64,000 bases of DNA, taken from the NCBI RefSeq assembly GCF_004379255.2, contig NC_056037.1, forward strand, positions 10,240,902-10,304,901, given 5' to 3'. Below are positions 35,113 through 51,462 of this stretch, in pieces. This stretch comes from Salvia splendens (Eukaryota; Streptophyta; Magnoliopsida; Lamiales; Lamiaceae). Under the pieces are notes generated by a model that searched no databases, was not told the origin of the DNA, and saw only the letters and a list, made by a program, of their open reading frames with translations. The translations under genes were made by a program, and so were the position numbers. Position 1 is the stretch's first letter, and each line of letters opens with the position of its first letter.

Positions 35113-36150
35113 TCTAACTATGGATTAGATAATGAAGAAATGGGAATTGTTGGGGTGTATATATAGCACTTTTATGGACTAACTGTGAAAAGATAAAAGT
35201 ACCTACCAGCCCACAATTTATAGGCCCTAGTTTTGATTTTTATTTTAATGCATACTTTTAGTGTTGTTGTTTCTTCACGTTGGAAATTAGCGATCAATGT
35301 TAAATATGGATAAAGTTTTAGTGATCGGATAATAAAAGTGTTTACTTCAAATCATGGGATAAATCAATGAAGTATACTCCATCCTATCCTACCTTTAAAA
35401 AGACTTTAAAAATAACACGAGTTTTAATACCAAATTCGTAAAATATGAGATAGAATATGAAAAATAGTTTCACGCCAGTAGTATGTAGTGTGGTGGAACA
35501 ATTTCTAAAAGTAGAAGTGAACTAATTCTAATGGCTGGACTGAAAATGGCAAAACGTATTGTTTAGCATGCAGTTCTCCAAAAAATATAGTTTCTCTTCT
35601 GACCTAATTATATAACAAATTTATAGTCTATTTTTCAGGCTAAATGTAAACTAAGAGAAAATGCAAATTTCCCTGGAGTGTTCGTCGAATTGACACCAAG
35701 TATATTCTTATTTGAATACCATAACAATAGATTGAATTTTTTTTAAATTTATGTTAAGCGTAAAAATGGAACATTAGTGGAAAATAGAAACTGGGATGCT
35801 CAGCTTTAACTAAACAAAATGATTCGCTGGGTACATCAACTTAGTCTTATTCATTCAATTCTACTAACATTACACATCTACTTACATTGCTTAAATTTTA
35901 AAATTATACTACTACTACTATCTACTTTAAAAAGTAGAAATTTGAATGGCAATATCACAATCCAACATAAATTTATTTTGTGGATAAATAGATGTTGAAT
36001 GTGCAGTTTGTACAACACAAGCAACATATTATTGGCATGAATTTACATGTGATGTGGGTTTTGGTGACCCATTTAGCAGCATCTACGGCAACTATCATGT
36101 ATGTACAAAGAAATATATACTGGAATCGGGAAATCATGGAAACAAGGATG
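35113..36150. other. Intergenic between the CASP-like and Atos-like genes
   Basis: AT-rich; the left part is the CASP-like promoter. A Stowaway-end-like word ATACTCCATCCTATCCTACC at about 35373 lacks a clear partner. No gene. Confidence 0.5.
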
Positions 36151-39100
36151 TTATTGACTGATGTCGAAATACTTAGGATTCGATGGATAATCATATTCCA
36201 CTTGCAACTACACCAACAAATTCAATCACTTGTTACTGGAAGAGCTCCATGTAGGGAAAACGAGATAAAAGCGAGCTAACAAAGCATGAATGAAAATGCA
36301 GATGCAAATTGTGGAGAATCAAGCAGCACAAAGCATTCATGTCAAACAAGAAATCATACAGAAACAGAATTCAAATCATGGAAAAGGAAAAACTTTATGA
36401 ACGATTTATCTGCGCCTCTTTCAATATCACGAGGCATTAGAGACTTAGAGTATGTGCAGACTGCAGAGCCAAGAAAGATGCATAATTTCCAATCCAATGA
36501 TTCCAGTTTCAATGACACTTAGTTCCTAAACACTAAGAATCGAAGATGACAGAAATAATGCCCAAGCGCATAGCATTATTGGCAAGGCTCTCCTCTTCTT
36601 AGTTTCCAACCAAAAGTTCAACATGTTATTTCCTGTGATTTATCTACTGGTTCTCAACATATCACCAGTCACCACCCTAACCACATTGGCCTTTTAACAA
36701 GCCTTCTTTGGTGTTCTTGATAATTTAATCGCTTAAATTTAAGATTGAGTCACTTATTATCAGAACCTCATATGCATTATTCAACCAGGCAAAGTTCAAG
36801 CTACACACGATTATAAGGAAATATGCACCTTTAGGTGTTATTCAAGTTTGAAGTTACTAGTTACTAGGTTGGGCACAGGGTGAAAAAGGACAACTTTAGG
36901 AGAACTCCATACATCCATCTCTTGTGGAAATGATACGGGAGACGTTTTTCATCAAAGAACTATAGGACCTCTAAGCAGGAAATTGACTCTGTGACTACAA
37001 AAAATGATCACTTTTTGCCTAACTTGTTCAGAAAATTTTAAGTATTGAAGTTTATATGGAGTGATACTAGTTCCTAATAGATATAAGTTTGAAATTGTAA
37101 GATGATTATAACATTCGGACATCATCTTATCGTAGGCATGGTCTGTGTGCACAGGTTTATAGCAAATATAAGAAATAATCAGAGAAGTGCATCAAAAATA
37201 ATTCAATACTAGTCAACATAAATAAATCAATGTGGAAACCAAATTAGTTCAATTAGAAGAATAATGTTTCTAACTACGATAAGTAAGATCATGGAGCGTA
37301 TAAGATTGCTATGACAACATAGATACCTGAGGAGCACTAACATTCTAACACGATATTTTATTAGAAAATAATGTCAGGAAATCTCCATTCCTATCATCCT
37401 ATGAGAAAGTAGCTACTAAGATACTAACATCTCGTTTCAGGAGATCATCAAACACCTCATCCATCAATATAGATCAAACAGTGATGCTAAGACAAGGTTA
37501 CGATACCAGGAGGGTGCATAAGAAACCTTGTCCACCAGGTGTGGGGGGGGGGGGTCACTTGTTCTGTATTATAAACATGTGACGTGATAATTAAAAAATG
37601 CACATACCTTGCCCTCATCAGAATCTGAATGGCGCTGAGGGAACACGACTCTCATCTCATTATACAAGTAAAACCGGCGTTCTCCTTGACAATCCATGTT
37701 GTTACTTGACGGCAGGGAGGATGGGCCGGATTTAGATTTCATACAATTTTTTAAGCTCTTCTTCGAGTGGGGGAAAATGAAACGGAGATGTACCGCATAA
37801 CGCAGAACACCGGTACCTGTAGCATTCTTATTAATCTTTGAGCGGCAGCTTACAGATTTACTTTTATTTCCACCAGACAAACTAAAAGAAATGTTATCTT
37901 TATGACTGCAATCATTCTCTAACAAGCTGCATGCATCAGTACAAAGTGTCCTCTGCTGTAAAGAATCACCTGATACAGAAAGCGTGGGGACTGATCCCTC
38001 ATTCGTTGCACCAGAATCTTTCTGTCCACCTCTATCAACAGCCAAAGTGGCCTTTTGTCTGAGAAATGTCTATAAGTTGAATAGGACACATTAGATGTCA
38101 AACTATTGCTGGTCAAAAGTTATGGACTGATCGAAAATGATCTGACATAATTCTTAAGTTTTAACTTCATATCAACTGATGTGAACTGCTTCGTCTTACA
38201 GGAAACAGAAGCATGCATTACCCTTAACAGTTGCAGAAGCATGCATTACCCTTAACAGTTGAAATCCAAGATAATATGAGGAAAACATAATCATTTTGTA
38301 ACACAAAAATAATTGAATCAAAAGATGTTACTGTGGTGAAGGCAGTAAGCAGCAGATTAAAGAATAAAATAATCTCTTCGTTTGATTTCAGAAGCTTCAA
38401 ACTCTCCTTTGTGCCAGCAGGCATGTCACTCAAATCATAGTTACAGAAGAATGTATGAATTGGTGTTCTTTCTGGATTGCTAAGGACCTGCAGTGAAGCT
38501 TTCTTATTATAGGTATATTTGCGAAACTCAAATTGCAGGTTGCAGCAACCGTCTCAGTTGAGAAACAACAAGCCAAGACTTGCAAAAAGGTAGACAACAA
38601 GTTTTCAAAGTGTCAAGCACTGAAACCAGGTAAAAAACAATACACTGGAATACATAGCTATGTCATACAAACCCCAATCGTAAACCGCTATGAAGGAAAG
38701 TTATCCTTTTTCAAACAATCAATAGTCCTCCATAATTCCCACCATATCAAAAGAGCCAATAGATATAAAATATTTAGCAGAGAAAATTAACAAAATAAAA
38801 ATACATCAGGTGAGAAATTGTCAGTGCATCTTGATTCTTGAAGGCTTGAAAAGCCAATGGTTAGAAGAAAAATCAAGAAAATAAAATGGTAGTAATGCAG
38901 ACAGAGAGAATACCAATTGCAACCGGCCCTTCATAGGTATTTTCAGGCGAGCTTTGTCATCAGAGGAGCCATTTGCACAGAGGCTTCTCTTCAGTGCTGG
39001 ACATTCACATTTGTTTGAAGAGGAATGTACAGAAAGATCTATAGATGAGTAGTATAATAAGTAGTTATCACCATCAACACTAGTTACAGAAAATGGAAGT

Positions 39101-40493
39101 TTCTGTGGATGAGGTGAGAATTTTCCTCCGGTAATATTCAGTACTGCAAGGAAACCATCAATTTTCTGCACAAGACAAATAACAAAGTTATGCGAAATTC
39201 AGACAGCTTACAGACTGCATTAGATCAGATTTAGATAATCAGTGGTAACAGGGAATAAAGGTACCTGGTTGGCAATCCCAGAAGCGAACCTACCAGATAA
39301 CAGTGATTCCTCGAATGAGCCAACTAACGACCTTCTGACTGATAATCCACTCAGGGATCTACCTATTTTTGCATTTTGAGTAGTAAACTTTCTATTATGT
39401 CCGTGAATGGATATCAAACTCTCCGGTGTTAATTGATCAACTTCAATAAGAAATCTTCATCTTGTTCAAGCTCTCTGCTTGACATGATGACATTCTCATC
39501 CCTATGAAACGACACAAAGCTCGGAATAGTTCCTTTAAGAGACTGTTTGACATCTTTAAATGTTATGCAGCTCTCATCAAACTCCCTTTTGGGATCCCTA
39601 GATCCTTGAGAATTTCTTATTTTCCCACAAAATCTTGGTCCAAGAGGAGATAGAGATAACAGAGTGGAGACTAGAGCATCCTGTGATATACTCACTGCTC
39701 TATCCTTAGAGGGTGTCTCTATTTTTCCATTATAACATGTAATACTGTTGTATGATGAGATGAGATTTTGATACATATATCCATGATTTTCTAACAAGGG
39801 GGCCCATCAGTGATGATCCTGCAGTTGACGTCACAATCTTCTTCTGATAGACTACTACTCCTTGAAAAGATAGGTATAGACCAACTTGGTGGACTGCCGT
39901 GGTCCAAATTACCAATGTGAGCTTTTTTATACTCTTTCAGGGTAATGCCATGACTACCTCCTCTTAAGTGGAAATCCTTGAGGTAGGATGTGTTCCCAAT
40001 TTCCAGACGCTCACCCCCAAATTCATTGGGCAGAGCCAAGCCATTCAAAGGCGACAATAGCCTTTTCCTAATCATTGAACTCGAGTTCTCATTTGCATTG
40101 CAAGTTATAGTACCCCAGATGCTTGTCTTCATCCTTATTGGTACAGTTCATGAGCCCGTTAGGCTCAAAACCCACAATCCTTGAAGCAGGAGTTTGAATG
40201 TTCTTTTCACCAGGACGTGGCAAGAAGGTAGTTCTGTCAATAGATTCAATCCTCAATTTTTGCAAATTGGGCACGCCATCTTGAGGCAAACTAACCGTAC
40301 CACAATCCTTTGTACGTTCCCCAAATGAAGAGCATGGAAAATCAGTCATGCAATTGTTTGACTGCCTAATGTGCCTCTCGCTCACACCAAAGCTTCCTGC
40401 ACCACCAAACCGTGTGGGTATCTGCACCATTGAGCTCCCTGAAGTAGACACTTCATCAGCTACATTTCCTGATGGAACTTGAGGCAAACCCAT
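36151..40493 (-). pseudogene. Atos/FAM214-like gene with apparent frameshifts and a damaged splice donor
   Basis: Plant homologue of the Atos (FAM214) family, nuclear proteins with a DUF4210 domain and a C-terminal chromosome-segregation-type domain. Segments on the minus strand: 40493-39265, 39165-38914, 38487-38407, 38069-37608 and 36207-36151. Start MGLPQVPSGNVADEVS; SVRRSLVGSFEESLLSGRFASG is the Atos core; KIDGFLAVLNITGGKFSPHP follows; [19 protein letters not shown] leads to FLRQKATLAVD; RRFYLYNEMRVVFPQRHSDSDEGK joins LQVEYDYPSNPKYFDISQ and stop. Exon 1 needs three single-base corrections, each at a homopolymer (40113-40116, 39798-39802, 39451-39453). The donor after 38407 reads AAG|GAGAGT where AAG|GTGAGT is expected. 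Either an eroding pseudogene or assembly errors plus one substitution; TIM8 in this window shows the same kind of homopolymer shift. Confidence 0.8.
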
Positions 40494-41620
40494 TCTGACA
40501 GACCAGCTTACTCGTTTCACTCTTTACTTGACCCCCACAACCTACAAGTAGATGCACTAACTAGTTGCAGCTGATTAAACCAAATAACGGTCTTTATCCT
40601 CTTAAAAGAATACAAGAAAACCAATAACCGGAAATCATCAAGAGTCCAAAGAACATGCTTATAATATTCCTCTGTTTCCAAGTATTGTACACAATCCAAC
40701 ATAAACTTCAACTATATCTCTAGATGGCTTTTCATCTATCCACCCGACGCAAGGCCTTTCCAGTTGGAGTCCCTTCAAATATACCGGCAGCCAAACTTAG
40801 ACGTAAAGCAAAATAAGAAGCAGAACAGGTAGCATAATATGCATTGCCTTCTGTATCGTACAAGGAGAAAAACCACGAAATCATCTATTCACTCAGAAAA
40901 ATCACAATCTATCCTGAAAAGAAGCAAAAAGAGCTGGTTAACCATGTAGTTCATCTACTGAATGACAACTAAATAGAGGCAAAATAACACGTGTTTGCAG
41001 TTACACTACAAAGTAATTTCAACTCAGTTTTACAGTGGAAAAGTACCAAAAAGAGTATATTCTTATCGGATTTGCTAAAAGAGATGTTACAATAATTTAT
41101 GTTCACACCAATCCAAAGCTCAATCTTAGACTGAAAGAGAAAGCAATCCATCTGAGCATCATTGCCAAAAATTACAGTAGCAAAATAAAACAAAGACTTG
41201 AACTTTAGATAAACCATCCCAAACCCATGAAAGTTAGAGGTAGACGATCAGTGATTCATTTTCAATAATAGTAATCAAGCTCCTTTAAATGGCATACAAT
41301 CCCAAAAATGAAAATGACAACCCAGAAACTCAGATGGTCTTTAACGCAACCAAGAAGAGCTCAATCAATGTCAGAAACCAGCAAATATTGCTTTTTTACC
41401 ACAAAATTGTGCAAAAAAATTCATTAAAACACATGTATTGAAAAGACCCACCAGTTCAGATTGCAAATATCGGAAATGACGGATTTTTAATCGGATTACA
41501 AAAGGGGTTTACGTTTGGGAAAGTGATTTGAAAACGAAAAGAATGCAGTGAATCTTGCAATCCTAAATTCTGCCAGCGGCGTCTCGTTTTTATCTGTTTC
41601 TTTCCAAACGATAGAAATCC
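40494..41620 (-). promoter_or_regulatory. 5' UTR and promoter region of the Atos-like gene
   Basis: No coding exon was found upstream of MGLPQ. Plausible 5'-UTR sequence with at least one intron extends to around 41550. Short ORFs here show no conservation that I recognise. Confidence 0.4.
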
Positions 41621-42089
41621 AATTGAGTATATATGTAAGTATATAACCTATCAATCACTTCAATCTACTTATTTGTTTTTTCGTTCACAATAATATTCCA
41701 TCCAGTCCCCTAACATTAAAACATTTAAAATTACACGGGTTATAATATAAAATTAGTAAAAGAACAGTTAATAGGTCCCATCTCATTAAATTTAAAAAAA
41801 AGTAAAATTTCTAATTTTAGAAGATATAAAAGAAAGAATTTCTATTTTTAAAAGACGAGAATCACATCGAAATGGGCTAATGATAAAAAAAATACAATAG
41901 TTATATCACTGTCTTTGTAGTCAACTTTAAGGACAAAATATATGAATTTATTAATGTGCATCTAATTTCTAATAAAATCGAATTTCATCCAAGTTGAATT
42001 TAAGGTGATATTTGTGTAAATTTACATTGATTTCATTTGAGATTGTTAGGGGGTATGGTTGGATTAGTAAGGACCCAAGATAGATACCT

Positions 42090-42600
42090 AAGCTAAGTCG
42101 AGAACTCTAAGGAATCAGCTCTCACTCAAAACGGTTCAGCTCAAGATGTAGTTGAAATTAGTTGAGGAGCAGCTTGATGAATTTAATAAGGTGACGATCT
42201 AAAAAATATAAATGTGAGCCTAGAGGTTGAGGAGGACAAGGTGATCTTGCTTCTAAATGCATTTCCTAAATCCTACGACCACCTCAAGAATGTCATGCTG
42301 GGTTTGATGGCTACAAGCATAGCAGTTCAATACAACACATATTTTATAAAAAAAATAATATTTTTAGATTGTAATTTTATAATAAAAATATTTTTGTGTG
42401 GGACAGCAGTTCAGTTCCTGTTGCGCTTGGAGCCACAACAGGGGATGCTTGGAGCCACAACAGGGGATCCAAACCCTGTCATGCAATATGGGAGAGAAAA
42501 GACCATCACATTAGATTAGATGTAAGTCCATTGCGTTTTGAAGGCAAAAAAAAATTCCAGGAGGCCTCAAGTGTGGGTCATGATTAATCAAGCGAAACGC
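42090..42600 (+). pseudogene. Decayed Ty1/copia gag fragment
   Basis: After a disrupted start, 42214-42295 reads SLEVEEDKVILLLNAFPKSYDHLKNVMLG, the typical 'LL.LP.SY.H' block of the copia gag (UBN2-like) domain. Downstream text around 42390-42600 is frameshifted. No LTRs or pol found nearby. Confidence 0.65.
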
Positions 42601-43290
42601 ATGTCATCAAGATGTTCAAGAACAAAAAAAGAGTTTAAAGGGAAGGAAGGTGCAGAGAAACTCATGTGAATTAAATGTTTTATCGTTAACTAACATACTA
42701 AAAACAGTTTAAATGTTTTATCCTAAAAAAAATTGACTCAACTTAGTTGAGATAGAGGGATACACAGTCAAATAAAACTAGTATGAAACATTAAAATATC
42801 AAATATAAGTAAGACAACAAATTTGGAGTAGGCTTGTAATTTTCAAAGAAAAAACATTCTCTACTTAAGAATATATACCTATTTTATACCATTAGGTGAT
42901 AAAAGGATAATTTTATGAGAAAGTGATTGAGCTATTCAAAAGGAAAAAAGGATAAAGACATTGCAAAGATGAGAAGAGTTGATAAGTAAAAAATAGATGA
43001 AAAGAATAGCCACGAAAAAGTTAAGAAAAAAATGAAAAATTAAGAAATAGAAAGAATAAACGGTGTTAGAGGAAAAGAAGAAATTTGACAAAGACATTAA
43101 TGGTTCCTTTAAAAACAAACACGTTGAATGTTTTAGCTTTCAAAAGAAATATGAAGGGATATATAGACCATATTGCATTAACATAACTCATATCTGCAGT
43201 TCAAATAGTGAGGTGGGCGAGGAGGCGTCAACAAAGATGGACATCGAATTCAACCTCAGACTCCATAACGTCATCTCTCCAATGCTATTC
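42601..43290. other. Intergenic
   Basis: AT-rich with no supported feature. Confidence 0.45.
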
Positions 43291-43291
43291 T

Positions 43292-43484
43292 CTGGGGTGG
43301 AGCCAGGATTTCAATTCGACGGGGGCAAAAATATATCTAAGAATAAATTTTAAAAGTTTGAGGTGGAGTATTTATAAAGGAAATCAAAATTTTTTAAAAA
43401 TTACTCCATGAAATAATACTACATGAAATATAATGAGGATGGGCAAATGCCCCTTATCCCCTCCTAGTAGATCCGCCCCTGGGT
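43292..43484. mobile_element. Possible short hAT-type MITE
   Basis: CTGGGGTGGAGCCAGGA at the left and TAGATCCGCCCCTGG at the right resemble the hAT end CAGGGGCGGA in inverted orientation. The 8-bp flanks are not convincingly duplicated. Confidence 0.45.
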
Positions 43485-43826
43485 TTTCTAAAATCTAAAA
43501 TGAAGTTCACCGTTAACTCCAATGGTACTCAAAAACCCATCCCATTAATTTATGTTTTGAGTAAAATATACTCCATTTTGGGTTTACACTTAAACAAATC
43601 AAAATCACTTTTCTCAAATTTTGTGAGTAAAAAAATACGAATGAATAGAGAATATTCTTTTAAGTTTGAATTTAGTGTAAATGGTTGAAGTAAAATTATT
43701 TTTTGATGTGATATTTACACTAAAATGATTTGAGTTTAGTGTGAACTATTGGAGATGCTCCTATCCACCCATCTATTCCATTTCTCTCCAAATCATATAC
43801 TTCAATGCAACCTCACATCCAGAAGA

Positions 43827-44909
43827 GTGAACTACATAAATGGTAACTGATTTTTCATTTTCCCACATAAATGGTACTTGATCTTTATTTTATATAGTTT
43901 TCGGTACCATATGACAAAAATAACTCTATGTACCAAACATGTGATTTTTTTTATTATGAATGATATTTTTGGAAATTTCAATTAAATAGTACTCTCCAAA
44001 CATGTGATTTCTTTTTTCTTCCTTTCTTTTTTTTTTCTTCTTTAATTTCTTCTTCTTTCTTTTTTCGTCATTGTCTTCTTACTTTTTTAGTATTTTATCT
44101 TCATTTCTTCTTTCTTTTTCTTCTTAATTTATGTATCCTCTTTTTTCTTTTCTCTTCTTTTTCTTCTTTCTTTTTAGTGTTTTATACATACATCTAATTA
44201 CCTAATTACATTCATAATATAAATCAAGAACAAAACACCTAATTAAATTAATTATTTAAACTAATTAAATTAATTGAATATTTTTAATTAAATTACTTTA
44301 TACTCATTTTAGGGTTGAAACACCTAACTAAAAATATCCAATTGTTTATATCATTATGAATATAATTCACAATTTTAAATTTTTATTAAGACTGTATTGA
44401 TTAGTTATTATTTAATATAAAATAATAACAACAATAATAATAGTTATTATTATATAATATTATACTATGATTCATAATTTAAATAATTATACTATAAGTA
44501 TTTATTAATTAATACTAGATTTTAGTATTATAGCAATAATGTATATTATAATAATAATAATTAAATATAATTATAAATATAATTTTTTAAGTATATTTGA
44601 ATGATATTAAAAATAAATTGATTATTAATTTATAATATTAAAATAATAATATTAATATTGATTAAGTATAAAGAGTGAGGAGAATGAGGGAAGATAGTAT
44701 AATATCACTTTTGGTACTAGTTTTGTATATGCTCAAAATATCATCTACGACACAAATGGAAAAATGTGTTTGTTTAGAGGGCATTTTGGGGTGAAAATTG
44801 CATCAGGTACCAAAAATGTGATTTATATGTATAAAAAATGGTATAAAATAAATATCAAGTACCATTTATGTGCGAAAGTAAAAGATCAGGTACCATTTAT
44901 GTAGTTCAG
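43827..44909. mobile_element. Long-TIR element, probably Mutator-like MITE
   Basis: Inverted repeats of roughly 85-100 bp: left GTGAACTACATAAATGGTA continuing to about 43920; the right arm (about 44800-44909) is its complement ending CCATTTATGTAGTTCA. The word CACATAAATGGTACTTGAT is repeated inside the arms. The centre is extremely AT-rich with no ORF. No clear target duplication. Confidence 0.7.
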
Positions 44910-45115
44910 TCCATCTACAAAGTCCTTGCTGAATGTGTCAGTGAGGCTTGTGCAATTCAAGTTTGAGCATAATTGCTTCTAGATTTATCTTCTTCAACCA
45001 CTACATCACATCATTTGCAAAAGCCGACTTAGTTTTTCAATAAGATAGCACTTTTGATAGCCTTTCGACTAGGATCTTTGTAATAATCTTATAGATGCTC
45101 CCAATGTTAGTATTT

Positions 45116-45350
45116 TCTCCGTCCCAACTAAGTTGATACAAAACTTCTAGGCATGGTAATTAAGAAATTGTGTTGAAAAGTATGAGAGATGAATAAAGTA
45201 GGAAAGATAAAGAAAGTGTAAAGTAGGAGATGGAAAAAATTAAAAGTGATGGGATGTTTTGTTTTTAGTCCAGAAAGAAAATTACTCAACTTAGTTGGGA
45301 GACATCCCAAAAAAAAATGAATTAACTTAGTTGTGACGGAGGGAATATTA
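45116..45350. mobile_element. Stowaway-like MITE
   Basis: CTCCGTCCCAACTAAGTTGA at the left and CTTAGTTGTGACGGAGGGAA at the right form inverted ends; AT-rich interior. Confidence 0.7.
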
Positions 45351-46707
45351 ATCATTCTTAAAATCCTTAAATTTCACTACCATCTCTAGAATCAAAGTCA
45401 CTTACATTAACTTCTATTTATAGAGATTTTTGTAAAATTTTATCTTCAGAATCAAAGTCACCTACGTTCTACTGATCCTTCTATATGAAATTTTTCAAAG
45501 TAAAAAAGAATAGATTAACGAACTTCTATTTATAGAGAATTTTGCAAAATTTCAGGTTTTCATCTAATTTACGGCGGCCTCTTAATGAGTCCACCCCATC
45601 TTAACTAATTGGTAGATTCGATTTAAACCTACCCTTTCCAACTAAAGTGCATCCTAATATTTAGTACTTTTGAAAGCTGTAGGGATAAAATGATACTACT
45701 ACATTAATTATCGTTTATTTTATAATTTGAAGAGTAAAAATCATAATTTCGACCAAACTGTTCGAAATGCTTTGGCCTAAAAGTTGATCAAACAAGTATG
45801 GACCACAACAAGCTGAATTGGGATTAGAACCACAAAAATTGCTAAAATCGATCCAAAATTGAGACTCTGATTTATTAGTAGACGTTAAGACGTCAATTTT
45901 GTCGGACACAGACCTCCACATGCCTGCCCTTGTTACATTAATTTGAAGGAAATAGGTGGAAGTACAATTGATTAATTAATTCTTCTTAAATAGTTGTAAA
46001 CTTGTAGTAGTTTATTTAGTGAAATGATTTTTTATACATAGTTCAAGGTATAATATAGAATTCAGATCCAACTAAGTCAATTTCTAATAACACAAAAATC
46101 TCGATCACTTGGATATATTCGACACTACAAATTTAATTAAGTTGCACATTCAGCTAGTAGGGAAAATTTGCCTTTCAACACCATTCTATTAAGTTCTCCT
46201 AAAAAATCAAATTTTTTATTTAATGATAATAGTTATTGAAATCACAAAATTCAATCAAATTTTAATTCTAGCCTATAAAACTATAAAATGGATATTAAAA
46301 TATAAAATTTCATATTTTCTAAATTATTATGTGAATATATAGAATGACGTATTTTGAGAATGCTCAAAACGCCATTCGTTTTGTTAATATAGGGTTAAAG
46401 TTGATTGATTTAGTTTAAATGTAAAATGGAGCAAGTAAAATGCAGCAAATAGCAACAATAAAATTAATTAATCATTTGGCAGTGGAAAGTGAGTTAGTTA
46501 AGCATATATTACGATTTTTGTCCCCTCGTACCAACTTTGTCATTATTATCCCACACTCTTCACTTTTTCATTTAATTCAATCCTTGCAAACACTTAGAAT
46601 AATATGAGCATCCCATTATCCTTTTTCCCTTGGTTGTCAATAGGAGTATATGAAATTAAAATCTAGAATATTTACAAGTTCTTGAATATATAGTCCCAAC
46701 CATCACC
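45351..46707. other. Intergenic, AT-rich
   Basis: No gene, RNA or transposon recognised; presumably includes the promoter of the small ORF at 46708. Confidence 0.45.
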
Positions 46708-46866
46708 ATGGGAAAGGGCTGCTGCTGCTCCCACGAAGGCGACGGTGGCTCATCGGCGCTGCTAGGATTGTTGGTGGCGCTGGCGCTGGCGATCACTCTG
46801 TTTTTTCTGTGCCAACCGCCTCGTGTTAGAAGACACTACAAAGTTTGCTACCATTATCCATGCTAA
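46708..46866 (+). CDS. Small Cys-rich membrane peptide ORF (52 residues)
   Basis: ATG in a strong plant context (CACCATGGG). The protein starts MGKGCCCSHEGDGG, has one hydrophobic segment (SALLGLLVALALAITLFFLC) and ends with a basic tail (PPRVRRHYKVCYHYPC). Gly2 with Ser and Cys nearby resembles an N-myristoylation plus palmitoylation signal. The ORF is GC-rich in an AT-rich setting, which supports real coding. No intron. I do not recognise the family; similar small membrane proteins are often left unannotated. Function unknown. Confidence 0.6.
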   Translation: MGKGCCCSHEGDGGSSALLGLLVALALAITLFFLCQPPRVRRHYKVCYHYPC

Positions 46867-48039
46867 ATTTACCTACCTCTTTTTTATTTTATATTGTACT
46901 GTATGTTGAATTAATGGATTCTGTGGGCTTTTGCTCTTCTCACCTGTGATATGCTTTCCGATTAACTACATATCATAAGTAACTTTTGTTCAATCATAGG
47001 AGTACTTGTTTTCTGAATGTCGGTCATGGCTTTGGCCACTATTATGTACCTACTGTTTTTATGTTTGTTTAATGACAATTTCTATTAATTTAATTCGCAG
47101 TTTGTACAGAAAAATTAGATCATTTGATTAACATCAATGCTAATCAAGCAGACTACTGTAAATTTATTGGATGAGTAGTTCATCAAAATCTATCTAAATT
47201 CTTTTTGGAAATATTCCCTTCCAATTTTTTAATATTAGTAGAACTATTTTTTCTTTTCTGCCTTTCTCCCGTGTCATTTTATTTTAGCTACTCTTTATCA
47301 CCCCACCAGCACCAAGTAGAATAATCACTAAGAAAATTAATATCAAAGTGATAATCATGAATTACACACAGCTGTCATTAGTTTGACTTAATATCTTGAT
47401 ATTGTTAAAATGATATGCAAAACCACATTTTTCGGTTACAAATGTTAATTTTTCAAAAGAATAAACTATAGTACATAAATACTTCCTCATTATTCGAGGG
47501 CATTGAGAATTTGAGATTAAGAATAATATGTTAAGTGGATGATGAATAAAATAAGAGATATGAAAAGATAAAAAAAGTAAAAGTGTTACTTTTTGCCAAA
47601 AAATAAAAATAACTAAATTATCTTAAAATTTTCCAAAATAAATGAACGACTCAATTACCAAGGAAGAAAAATAGATAGAGTAGTTCCTTAACTTTGCAAT
47701 TTCACATTCGTTGTCTTTGGAAATTATACATTCATGCATTCATGGTCTTTCGAAAAATATGAAAAGGTGTAAAAGCACTTTGATCCATTACATGCTACGT
47801 TAAGCCAATAATATACTAAAAGCTTTACAAATACTACAAACCTAAATAAAACTCAAGCATACAATATAACATGAGATGCAACTTTTAATATGAGAAAAAA
47901 GAAATTGAAGAGTCTCGTTGTAGGCGGAAAATTTTCACTCCATGACTGTTTTTAGTAATATAGTAGTAGTAGAATATATAGATAGATATAGATGTGGCTG
48001 CTATACTCGAACAAATTAGGGCTGCAGCTTCTACTAATA
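46867..48039. other. Intergenic between the small ORF and UBC27
   Basis: AT-rich. 47480-47665 resembles the interior of a Stowaway MITE (CATTATTCGAGGGCATTGAG at the left, AAATGAACGACTCAATTACC at the right) with poor ends. Nothing else. Confidence 0.45.
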
Positions 48040-51154
<3,115 letters not shown>

Positions 51155-51462
51155 TTCTGATTTTTTTTTCCGTCTACTAACTTCCCCAAATCAAAGAGAA
51201 AATTGTGGAATTGAGCTGTGTAGAGGGGTTTAGCTTATATGCTCCGCCGCGGCTTCTTTGTCTCTCTTCCCTATTAGAGAGAAGAAGAAGCGTACACAGT
51301 GAATTACACAGCATAAAATTGTCCTGCAGAAAATTCAGAGAAAGTGAGAGACGAGAGATTAGATGAGAATTAGAGAGCGTGAGAGGAATTATTAATTCAT
51401 TTACCAGCCCAGTCTTGATCTTCGAACGGTCGAACCCTTCAACTGAATATTTTGCATGAAGA

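Noticed and set aside
36286..36522. 78-codon plus-strand ORF
   Set aside because: Lies antisense in the last Atos intron; no domain or conservation recognised.
37543..37555. Poly-G run inside the Atos intron
   Set aside because: Simple homopolymer; possibly mis-sized by sequencing, no function implied.
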